The notes under the pieces were generated by a model. That model worked only from the letters and a program-made list of their open reading frames with translations. It was not told where the DNA came from and searched no databases. Of a DNA stretch of 64,000 bases, positions 56,989 to 64,000 are shown in pieces. Location: the NCBI RefSeq assembly GCF_021559775.1, contig NZ_CP056047.1:2728001-2792000 (forward strand). Reading direction: 5' to 3'. The translations under genes and the position numbers were made by a program. Numbering within the stretch: the first letter of the stretch is position 1; the number at the start of each line of letters is the position of its first letter. Origin of the DNA: Gillisella vitis. GTDB taxonomy: Bacteria; Pseudomonadota; Alphaproteobacteria; Rhizobiales; Rhizobiaceae.

Positions 56989-58152
56989 TCAGGCTGCCAA
57001 ACCGGTTTCGGCCAATTCCACCCAATAGCTGATGCCATAAGGAATGGCCTCGTCATTGAAGTCATAGGCCGGGTGGTGCAGATTGGCGGTATCGCCGACC
57101 CCTAAGAAAATGAAGGCGCCCGGACGGCTTTCCAGCATATAGGAAAAGTCCTCGGCGCCCATTTTCGGCGCCATATCGGTCTTCACCCGGTTTTCACCGG
57201 AAATCTTGGCGGCAACCGAGGCGGCAAACTCCGTCTCTTCGGCGTGATTGAAAGTGACCGGATAGCCCCGGTGATAATGCACTTCGGCGATAGCGCCATG
57301 CGCCATGGCCGTGGCGCTTGCCACTTCCTGCACGCGCTTTTCGGCAAAATCGCGGATCTGCGGCAACAGGGTGCGCACGGTTCCGGTCAGTGTCACATCC
57401 ATCGGAATGACGTTATAGGCATCGCCACCATGGGTGGTGGTGACGCTGATAACCAGCGATTCCAGTGGATCGACGCCGCGCGACACAATCGATTGTAAGG
57501 CAATGATCACATGCGCCGAAACCAGGACCGGATCGACCGACATATGCGGCTGGGCGGCATGGCTGCCCTTGCCCTTGATGGCAATCTCGAACGTATCGGA
57601 CGCCGCCATCAGCGAGCCCTTGCGAATGGCGAAATCGCCAAGCGGCACGCCCGGCGCATTGTGCATGCCGAACACCTGGGAAATGCCGAATTTCTCCATC
57701 ATTCCGTCCTGCACCATGGCAAGACCACCGCCGCCGCCTTCTTCCGCCGGCTGGAAGATCACTGCGACCGAACCCGCAAAGTTGCGGGTCTCAGCCAGGT
57801 GCTTCGCCGCCCCCAGCAGCATGGCGGTGTGGCCGTCATGGCCGCAGGCATGCATCTTGCCCGGCACCGTCGAAGCCCAGGGCGCGCCCGTGATCTCGGT
57901 GATCGGCAAGGCATCCATGTCGGCACGCATGCCAATGGTGGTACCCTCGCCGCGATTGCCCTTGATGATGCCAACGACACCCGTTCTGCCAATGCCGGTT
58001 TCCACCACGTCGCAGCCGAATTCCTTCAGCTTCTGCGTGACAAAAGCGGCTGTCTGATGCACGTCGAACAACAGCTCCGGTGTCTGATGCAAATGGCGCC
58101 GCCAGCCTGCGACCTCTTCCTGCAAGGCGCTGGCACGGTTCAAAATGGGCAT
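56989..58152 (-). CDS. M20 family amidohydrolase (hippurate hydrolase-like)
   Basis: A 387-residue metal-dependent amidohydrolase of the M20D/HipO/IAA-amino-acid hydrolase group. Visible metal-site motifs are GMRADMDALPI, MHACGHDGHTAMLLGAA and QPAEEGGGGGLAMV (catalytic Glu pair). The dimerisation domain follows at about 185-300, and AEDFSYMLESRPGAFIFLG is near the end. It cleaves N-acyl amino acids, and here it is coupled to a peptide transporter, suggesting uptake and deacylation of the imported compound. The start at 58152 has AAAGAGG upstream. It is divergent from the first binding-protein gene. Confidence 0.92.
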   Translation of the reverse strand: MPILNRASALQEEVAGWRRHLHQTPELLFDVHQTAAFVTQKLKEFGCDVVETGIGRTGVVGIIKGNRGEGTTIGMRADMDALPITEITGAPWASTVPGKMHACGHDGHTAMLLGAAKHLAETRNFAGSVAVIFQPAEEGGGGGLAMVQDGMMEKFGISQVFGMHNAPGVPLGDFAIRKGSLMAASDTFEIAIKGKGSHAAQPHMSVDPVLVSAHVIIALQSIVSRGVDPLESLVISVTTTHGGDAYNVIPMDVTLTGTVRTLLPQIRDFAEKRVQEVASATAMAHGAIAEVHYHRGYPVTFNHAEETEFAASVAAKISGENRVKTDMAPKMGAEDFSYMLESRPGAFIFLGVGDTANLHHPAYDFNDEAIPYGISYWVELAETGLAA

Positions 58153-58431
58153 GAATGACCTCTTTTTGCTGTTCCCATCCGGTTTTCGATGGCATACTGT
58201 TCATCAACTTTAGCGTTTTGCAAGTCGCAAATGCAATGAATGAACAAAAAATAGCCTGAAATGGCAATGGCTCAAAACTTAGTCAGACCACTACTCCGGG
58301 CCACGTCCGGATGCGAAGGCGCTCCATCATCCCATCTATTATGTTGGTAGATTAAACCTCTGCGTTCTTGACTCTGGGCGCCGTGCTGCGAAGCAATGCG
58401 ATCATCTCAACCAAAGCAGGACACGGCAACC

Positions 58432-60153
58432 ATGACGTATAACAGGCCCTTAAAGGCGCTATCGGCAGCCGCCATTTTCGCAGCGACGGGCGCACTTGTC
58501 AGTACCCCTGCCATAGCCGCACGCGGCACGGATGGCGACGTAAAGATCCTGTTCTGGCAGGCCGTTTCCAACCTCAATCCCTATCTGTCGGGCGGCAGCA
58601 AGGAAGTCTATGCCGCCTCGATGGTGATCGAGCCGCTGGCCGGCTTTGACGAGCAGGGCAATCTGTTCACCCGGCTCGCCGCTGAGATTCCCACTGTTGA
58701 CAACGGCGGCATCTCCAAGGACATGACCTCGATCACCTGGAAATTGAAACCGGGCCTGACCTGGTCGGACGGCGGTACTGTCAGCGCCGATGACGTGGTG
58801 TTCACCTGGAAATATTGCATGGCGCCCGGCGGCGGCTGCGCCCAGGCGGCCAAGTTCGACGGGGTGAAATCGGTGGAGGCCATCGATCCACTGACCGTGA
58901 AGGTGACGTTCGACGCCCCCAAACCCTTTCCCTACAGCGCCTTTGTCGGCCAACTCTCGCCAATTATCCAGCAATCCCAGTTCAAGGACTGCCTGGGCGA
59001 GAAAGCCCCACAATGCACCGAGGCCAATTTCAAGCCGCACGGCACCGGACCCTTCGTCGTCAGAGATTTCAAAGCCAATGACGTCGTGCTGTTTGACGCC
59101 AACCCGCGCTACCGCGATCCGGCCAAGCCAGCTTTTGCGAGCATCACCCTGAAAGGTGGCGGCGATGCGATGTCGGCGGCCCGCGCCGTGCTGGAAACCG
59201 GCGAATATGATTTTGCCTGGAATACGGTGGTGGAACCTGAAGTGACAGAATCCATGCTGAAAGCTGGCAAGGGCACCATGACCTCGGCCTTCAGCTCCAC
59301 GGTCGAGCGAATCCAACTCAACCCCTATGCCGTCGATGCGGCTCTCGGCGCCAAACGCTCCACCAAGGAGGCCGGTCCGCATCCAGCCCTATCAGACCCT
59401 AGAGTACGCCGGGCGCTGGCGCTCGCCATCGACCGCGATGTGATCGTTGAGGCAGGCTATGGCGCTGCCGGCCAGCCGACCTGTAACATCATCCCGGCCC
59501 CGGATATTTTCGCCTCTAAGGCCAAGACCTGGTGCGGAAAGCAGGACCTGGACGGAGCCAACACGCTGCTGGACGAAGCAGGCTGGAAAAAAGGCCCCGA
59601 CGGCATCCGCGCAAAAGACGGTCGAAAGCTGTCCTTTCTGTTCCTGACCACCACCAATTCGGTGCGCCAGGGCACGCAGGTTCTGGTCAAGGACATGTGG
59701 TCACAGATCGGGGTCGAAACCGAATTGCGCAATGTCTCCGCTTCGGTGTTCTTCGGCGGCGATCCAGCCAGCCCTGACACTTACCAGAAGTTCTATGCCG
59801 ACGTGCAAATGTATGCCAGCGGCTTTGAAAGTACCGATCCTGAGAAATTCATGGGTGGCTTCACCTGCGAAAAAATCCCCACTCCCGCCAATAACTGGCA
59901 GGGTGAGAACATCGCCCGCTACTGCGATCCGGCCTATGACAAGCTGCTGAGCGAGCTGCGCAGGACCTCCGGCACCGAAAAACGCGCCGAACTGGTCCGC
60001 ACATTGAATGACATGATCGTCAATGACGGCCTAGTCATTCCGCTGGTCAATCGCGGCGAGCCCTCGGCCATCTCGAACACGCTGAAGGGTGCAAAACTCA
60101 ATCCCTGGGATTCACAGTTGTGGAATGTTGCGGATTGGACCCGTAGCAAGTAA
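58432..60153 (+). CDS. Family 5 peptide-binding protein, first of two
   Basis: A 573-residue periplasmic binding protein of the DppA/OppA class. A signal peptide (ALSAAAIFAATGALVSTPAIAA) ends near residue 31. The mature domain includes ILFWQAVSNLNPYLSGG, SITWKLKPGLTWSDGG and ADDVVFTW, typical of SBP family 5, and later VRRALALAIDRDVIVEAGYG. Two Cys pairs (YCMAPGGGC and CLGEKAPQC) suggest disulfides. It is a close paralog of the next gene, with most blocks near two-thirds identical by eye. The 279-base divergent region before it (58153-58431) shows only a short TTTGC/GCAAA repeat at 58217-58231. Confidence 0.93.
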   Translation: MTYNRPLKALSAAAIFAATGALVSTPAIAARGTDGDVKILFWQAVSNLNPYLSGGSKEVYAASMVIEPLAGFDEQGNLFTRLAAEIPTVDNGGISKDMTSITWKLKPGLTWSDGGTVSADDVVFTWKYCMAPGGGCAQAAKFDGVKSVEAIDPLTVKVTFDAPKPFPYSAFVGQLSPIIQQSQFKDCLGEKAPQCTEANFKPHGTGPFVVRDFKANDVVLFDANPRYRDPAKPAFASITLKGGGDAMSAARAVLETGEYDFAWNTVVEPEVTESMLKAGKGTMTSAFSSTVERIQLNPYAVDAALGAKRSTKEAGPHPALSDPRVRRALALAIDRDVIVEAGYGAAGQPTCNIIPAPDIFASKAKTWCGKQDLDGANTLLDEAGWKKGPDGIRAKDGRKLSFLFLTTTNSVRQGTQVLVKDMWSQIGVETELRNVSASVFFGGDPASPDTYQKFYADVQMYASGFESTDPEKFMGGFTCEKIPTPANNWQGENIARYCDPAYDKLLSELRRTSGTEKRAELVRTLNDMIVNDGLVIPLVNRGEPSAISNTLKGAKLNPWDSQLWNVADWTRSK

Positions 60154-60184
60154 GATCCATTATAAGAAGCGCATATTGATACGC

Positions 60185-60215
60185 GACATGCTGGCGCGAT
60201 TGACGCCAGCATGTC
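60185..60215 (+). promoter_or_regulatory. 12-bp hairpin between the two binding-protein genes
   Basis: GACATGCTGGCG (60185-60196) pairs exactly with CGCCAGCATGTC (60204-60215), loop CGATTGA, about 30 bases after the first gene stops. No T-run follows, so 3'-end protection or partial termination is more likely than full termination. The rest of the 347-base gap (60154-60500) shows no other gene or clear promoter. Confidence 0.65.
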
Positions 60216-60500
60216 TGAAGGCCCTTGCCGCTGAATGGCACTTTGGCTCACGCCCTATCCACAGTTGATACACGGTCCCGCATTTTCCATCTTGAATGAA
60301 AAATAAGCTTGTGATTTTATAGCCCAAAATTTGGGCAAACCAATCATCAGGACAGGCAATCCGACCAGGCCCAGAGGGATCAGGGCCATATACTCTTTAA
60401 ATTCAATGCCATTAAGGCAATGGGGAAAATTGGCAGCGTCCTTGCATGCGCTGCCAGAAGAAAACTCTCGTTCACGAGATTAACAAGGGAACAGCAAACC

Positions 60501-62207
60501 ATGCGTAACATCCGGTTCATTCTGGCGGCATCCGTCGCGTCATTGATGATGACGGGCGCGCCAGCCATGGCCCAGCGCGGCAGTGACGGCGATTTGAAGA
60601 TGCTTTTCTGGCAGGCCGTGTCCACCATGAACATTTATCTGTCCGGCGGCACCAAGGAGCAATATGCATCCTCCATCGTCATTGAGCCTCTGGCGGGCTT
60701 TGATGAGAAGGGCGAACTGGTTCCCAAGCTGGTTGACAGCATCCCAACTGTAGAAAACGGCGGCGTCTCCAAGGATCTGACCAGCATCACCTGGAAATTG
60801 TCGAACGGCATCAAATGGTCGGATGGCACGCCGGTTACCGCCGATGACGTGATCTTCACCTGGCAATATTGCACGGCAGATGGCGGCGGTTGCGCCCAGA
60901 AGCAGAAATATGATGGTGTAAAGAGCGTCGAAGCGATTGATCCGCAGACCATCAAGGTCACATTCACCTCGCCAAAGCCCTATCCCTATTCGGCTTTTGT
61001 CGGCTCGCAGGCGCCGATCATCCAGAAGGCCCAGTTCAAGGATTGCCTCGGCCCCAAGGCGCCGGAATGCACGGCTGCCAACTTTGCCCCTATCGGCACC
61101 GGCCCCTTTAAGGTCAAGGAATTCAAGCCGAACGACGTGATCACCTTCACGGCCAATGAAAACTACCGCGATCCGGCCAAGCCCGCCTTTGCAACCGCAA
61201 CGCTGAAAGGCGGCGGCGATGCGCTGTCAGCGGCCCGTGCCGTGATGGAAACTGGCGAATACGACTATGCCTGGAACATGCAGGTCGAGCCTGAAGTGCT
61301 GGCAACCATGGAAGCCGCCGGCAAAGGCAAGATCATCACCGCTTTCGGCAGCCAGGTCGAGCGTATCAACCTCAACTTCACCAATGCCGATCCGGCACTT
61401 GGCGACAAACGCTCCACCAAGGAAGGCGGCCCGCATCCGTCCCTGTCGGACCCGGCTGTGCGCAAGGCGCTGTCCATGGCCATCGACCGCGACGTGATTG
61501 TCGAGGCGGGCTACGGCCTCGCTGGCAAGCCGACCTGCAACATCGTCCCCGGCCCGGATATCTATGTCTCCACCACCAATGACTGGTGCCTGAAGCAGGA
61601 TATCGACGGCGCCAACAAGCTGCTGGACGATGCTGGCTGGAAAAAGGGCTCTGACGGCATCCGCGCCAAGAACGGCGTCAAACTGAACTTCCTCTACCTG
61701 ACCTCGACCAATTCCGTCCGCCAGGGCACCCAGGCGCTGGTTAAGGATATGTGGTCGCAGATCGGCGTTGGCGCTGAACTGCGCAATGTGTCTGCCTCGG
61801 TATTCTTCGGCGGCGATCCGTCCAGCCCGGACACGTTCCAGAAATTCTACGCCGACGTGGAAATGTACACCAACAATTTCGACGGCACCGACCCGGAAGC
61901 CTATATGGCCGAATGGATGTGCGACAAGATCCCAAGCCCGGCAAACGGCTGGCAGGGCCAGAACATGCCGCGCTATTGCGATCCAGCCTATGATGCACTC
62001 GTCACCAAGCTTTCCCAGACCGCCAAGATCGAAGAACGCGTCGAGATCGTCAAAAAGCTCAATGACATGCTGACGGAAGCCGGCGCGCATCTGCCGCTCG
62101 TCTATCGCGGTCAGCCTTCGGCCTTCGCCGCAAGTCTCCAGGGCATCAAGATGACCGGCTGGGACAGCGAGTTGTGGAACATCGCCGACTGGTCGCGCGC
62201 CAAGTAA
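60501..62207 (+). CDS. Family 5 peptide-binding protein, second of two
   Basis: A 568-residue periplasmic paralog of the previous protein. The signal peptide (ILAASVASLMMTGAPAMAQ) ends near residue 25. The mature protein shares MLFWQAVSTMNIYLSGG, SITWKLSNGIKWSDG, YCTADGGGC, CLGPKAPEC and VRKALSMAIDRDVIVEAGYG with it. The pair arose by tandem duplication and probably supplies one permease with two specificities. The ATG at 60501 follows AAGGGA. It is flanked by hairpins on both sides, as seen for abundant binding proteins. Confidence 0.94.
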   Translation: MRNIRFILAASVASLMMTGAPAMAQRGSDGDLKMLFWQAVSTMNIYLSGGTKEQYASSIVIEPLAGFDEKGELVPKLVDSIPTVENGGVSKDLTSITWKLSNGIKWSDGTPVTADDVIFTWQYCTADGGGCAQKQKYDGVKSVEAIDPQTIKVTFTSPKPYPYSAFVGSQAPIIQKAQFKDCLGPKAPECTAANFAPIGTGPFKVKEFKPNDVITFTANENYRDPAKPAFATATLKGGGDALSAARAVMETGEYDYAWNMQVEPEVLATMEAAGKGKIITAFGSQVERINLNFTNADPALGDKRSTKEGGPHPSLSDPAVRKALSMAIDRDVIVEAGYGLAGKPTCNIVPGPDIYVSTTNDWCLKQDIDGANKLLDDAGWKKGSDGIRAKNGVKLNFLYLTSTNSVRQGTQALVKDMWSQIGVGAELRNVSASVFFGGDPSSPDTFQKFYADVEMYTNNFDGTDPEAYMAEWMCDKIPSPANGWQGQNMPRYCDPAYDALVTKLSQTAKIEERVEIVKKLNDMLTEAGAHLPLVYRGQPSAFAASLQGIKMTGWDSELWNIADWSRAK

Positions 62208-62218
62208 CAAGCGCCTTG

Positions 62219-62280
62219 CCGGACCCGCATGACGCGGGTCCGGTGAGCTGGCGGTTGTCGGCACCCCCTTGGGCGCCGAC
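62219..62280 (+). promoter_or_regulatory. Two hairpins between binding protein and permease genes
   Basis: CCGGACCCGC (62219-62228) pairs exactly with GCGGGTCCGG (62234-62243) across ATGAC. A second stem, GTCGGC with GCCGAC, follows at about 62257-62280. Such hairpins commonly stabilise the upstream binding-protein mRNA and lower permease expression. Confidence 0.7.
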
Positions 62281-62334
62281 GCCCCGTTCCAGCTTCATCT
62301 CTCCTCCCTGGCGCGCCCGGAGATATAAAAAATA

Positions 62335-63345
62335 ATGTTTACCTATACGATCCGGCGATTGCTGTTTGCCATCCCGACCCTGCTGATCATCAGCTTCATC
62401 ATTTTCGCGCTGCTGGCGATGGCGCCCAACAATCCGCTCGGCGATTTGCCGCTGACGATCCCGCCGGAAGTGCGCGAACAGATGCGTGCCGCCCTTGGCC
62501 TCGACCAGCCGATGATCGTCCGCTTCTTCCTGTGGCTGAAGCAGTTCTTCATCAATGAGCCGCTGAATATTTTCGAGCAGATCACCGGCCTGACCGTGGG
62601 TTCCGGCCAGCGTCTGCGAGTCCTGTCCTGGACCACCCGCAGCCCCGTCGTTGACCTGATCGTCCAGCGCATGCCGCAGACGCTTTGGGTTGTCGGCCTG
62701 TCCTATGTGTTCGGCGTATTGCTGGCCATTCCGCTTGGCGTCATCTCGGCCTACAAGCAATATTCGATCTTCGATCAGATTGGCACCTTCGTCTCTATGG
62801 TTGGTTACTCCGTGCCGACCTTCTTTACCGGCGTGCTGCTGATCGTGATCTTCTCCTCGACCCTGCATTGGTTCCCATCGGTCTACGATACCAATCTGCA
62901 AGTCGTGGACTGGACAAGCTTCGTTGCCCAGGTCAAGCAGATGGTGCTGCCGGTCATGGTGCTAACGCTCTATAATACCTCGCAGATCAGCCGTTTCGTG
63001 CGCGCTTCCATGCTTGATAATCTGCATCAGGACTATGTGCGTACCGCACGAGCCAAGGGCGTCAAGGAAAAGACCGTGTTGCTGGTGCATGTGCTGCGCA
63101 ACAGCCTGATCCCGGTTGTAACAGTGATTGCGCTGGGCGTACCGACGATCTTTTCCGGCGCGATCATCACCGAGCAGATTTTCCGGGTCAACGGTCTTGG
63201 CCAATTGCTGATCACCGCCATCCAAAGCGGCGACTTGCCGCTGGTGCAGACGCTGACCTTCATCTTCGCCGTGCTGATCGTACTCTTCAATCTTATTGCC
63301 GACGTGTTGTACGGCATTCTCGATCCGAGGATCCGCTATGACTGA
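62335..63345 (+). CDS. Peptide ABC transporter permease (DppB/OppB type)
   Basis: A 336-residue inner-membrane permease with about six helices. The start (MFTYTIRRLLFAIPTLLIISFIIF) and the cytoplasmic EAA-type loop (QDYVRTARAKGVKEKTVLLVHVLRNSLIPVV) are typical of family 5 permeases. It forms the channel with the next permease and is driven by the fused ATPase on the other strand. Compared with DppB, an extra segment (about 75-115) lies in the first periplasmic loop. It overlaps the next gene by 8 bases. Confidence 0.93.
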   Translation: MFTYTIRRLLFAIPTLLIISFIIFALLAMAPNNPLGDLPLTIPPEVREQMRAALGLDQPMIVRFFLWLKQFFINEPLNIFEQITGLTVGSGQRLRVLSWTTRSPVVDLIVQRMPQTLWVVGLSYVFGVLLAIPLGVISAYKQYSIFDQIGTFVSMVGYSVPTFFTGVLLIVIFSSTLHWFPSVYDTNLQVVDWTSFVAQVKQMVLPVMVLTLYNTSQISRFVRASMLDNLHQDYVRTARAKGVKEKTVLLVHVLRNSLIPVVTVIALGVPTIFSGAIITEQIFRVNGLGQLLITAIQSGDLPLVQTLTFIFAVLIVLFNLIADVLYGILDPRIRYD

Positions 63346-64000
63346 TGCACCCCTCACCACCCAGGCCAAAGCCGACCGCTCGCAATCCTTCAGTGCCCAG
63401 CTTTGGGGGCAGTTCCGCCGCCATACCGGCGGGGTGATCGGCCTTGTCGTCTTCGTGCTGATCGTTCTGGCCGTCTATGTCGGGCCTTTGATCCACCGCG
63501 TCGATCCAAACAAGCTGAATATCCGCGACAAGAACCAGGGACCGTCCTGGGTCCATCCCTTCGGCACCGACAATCTCGGCCATGATCTGTTTGCGCAGGT
63601 TCTGGCCGGCGGGCAAATCTCGCTGGCGGTTGGCATGGTGGCCATGCTGATTTCGCTGTTCGTCGGTACACTGATCGGCGTGCTCTCCGGCTATTTCAAG
63701 CGGATCGACGGGCCGTTGATGCGCATCACCGATCTATTCCTGGCTCTACCGATCCTGCCGCTGCTGCTGGTCATCACCATGCTGTTTCGCGATGTGCTGC
63801 GCGCCGCTTTCGGCCCGGAAGCCGGGATTTTCATCCTGATCGTCTTCGTCATCGGCATTACCAGCTGGATGCACACCGCCCGCATCGTGCGCGGCGATGT
63901 ACTGACGGTGAAGAACCAGGAATTCGTGCTGGCCGCCAAAGCCAGCGGCATGCGGGAATACCGGGTGATTCTCAAGCATATCGTCCCCAATGTGCTCAGC
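63338..64000 (+). CDS. Peptide ABC transporter permease (DppC/OppC type), 3' part missing
   Basis: The first 221 residues of a second permease, cut by the window end. The ATG at 63338 lies inside the end of the first permease gene (8-base overlap). A cytoplasmic N-terminus (SAQLWGQFRRHTGGVIGLVV) precedes the first helix. Then come the DppC-type domain, HPFGTDNLGHDLFAQVLAGG, and the beginning of the EAA loop (EFVLAAKASGMREYRVILKH). It completes the transport channel with the previous gene. Confidence 0.93.
   Translation, partial: MTDAPLTTQAKADRSQSFSAQLWGQFRRHTGGVIGLVVFVLIVLAVYVGPLIHRVDPNKLNIRDKNQGPSWVHPFGTDNLGHDLFAQVLAGGQISLAVGMVAMLISLFVGTLIGVLSGYFKRIDGPLMRITDLFLALPILPLLLVITMLFRDVLRAAFGPEAGIFILIVFVIGITSWMHTARIVRGDVLTVKNQEFVLAAKASGMREYRVILKHIVPNVLS

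Overview
The window is about 64 kb of GC-rich bacterial chromosome whose genes look alphaproteobacterial, most probably Rhizobiaceae (Agrobacterium/Allorhizobium/Rhizobium type). Grounds for this are the many Rhizobiales-style families (DUF2244 beside nth, ExoD, DUF6165, EI24, a SorC-type regulator divergent from transaldolase, a xylose cluster under a LacI-type regulator) and generally good purine-rich ribosome binding sites. No rRNA, tRNA, CRISPR array, transposase or integrase was seen. The species is an inference and was not checked against any database.

Region 1 (1-7.6 kb) holds housekeeping and accessory enzymes: a DUF533 protein cut by the window edge, KDPG aldolase, a CYTH/CHAD pair, a WYL-type regulator beside a VOC protein, the tRNA hydroxylase TrhO, an EAL phosphodiesterase and a GH1 beta-glucosidase. 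Region 2 (7.8-15.3 kb) is a sugar locus: an AT-richer phosphotransferase gene that looks acquired, then a minus-strand run of LacI-type regulator, xylB, xylA, a TIM-barrel sugar isomerase/epimerase and a Gfo/Idh/MocA oxidoreductase. A perfect 24-bp palindrome lies upstream of the whole run. Region 3 (15.3-23.1 kb) carries an EmrAB-like efflux pair divergent from a TetR regulator with overlapping palindromes between them, then TerC, an EI24 protein, endonuclease III, DUF2244 and an Ada-like methyltransferase. Region 4 (23.2-27.2 kb) is a small atypical insert (membrane-anchored hypothetical protein and an alpha/beta hydrolase) lying between a degraded copy of the end of a SorC-type regulator gene and the intact regulator gene. 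The intact regulator is divergent from tal across a clear inverted repeat. Region 5 (27.2-35.7 kb) has an SH3-like secreted protein, a DMT exporter, a low-complexity protein, lysS, gltX and an SLC13 permease.

Region 6 (35.8-54.2 kb) is the most unusual part. It encodes a type I secretion ATPase and adaptor, a Sel1-repeat protein, a GT4-type glycosyltransferase, a TPR plus GT9-like protein, a 1675-residue protein in which three TPR plus GT9-like modules are fused in tandem, a DUF6165 protein, and a 1559-residue secreted protein made of about 30 repeats of roughly 46 residues with an RTX/serralysin-like C-terminus. The simplest reading is one system: a large calcium-binding repeat protein, probably a surface or biofilm adhesin, exported by its own type I machine and perhaps glycosylated by up to five glycosyltransferase modules before export. 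The glycosylation link is inference from gene position.

Region 7 (54.3-64 kb) has an ExoD-like protein and a peptide uptake locus: a fused two-domain ABC ATPase and an M20 amidohydrolase on the minus strand, divergent from two tandem paralogous substrate-binding proteins and two permeases, the last cut by the window end. Strong hairpins flank the second binding-protein gene.
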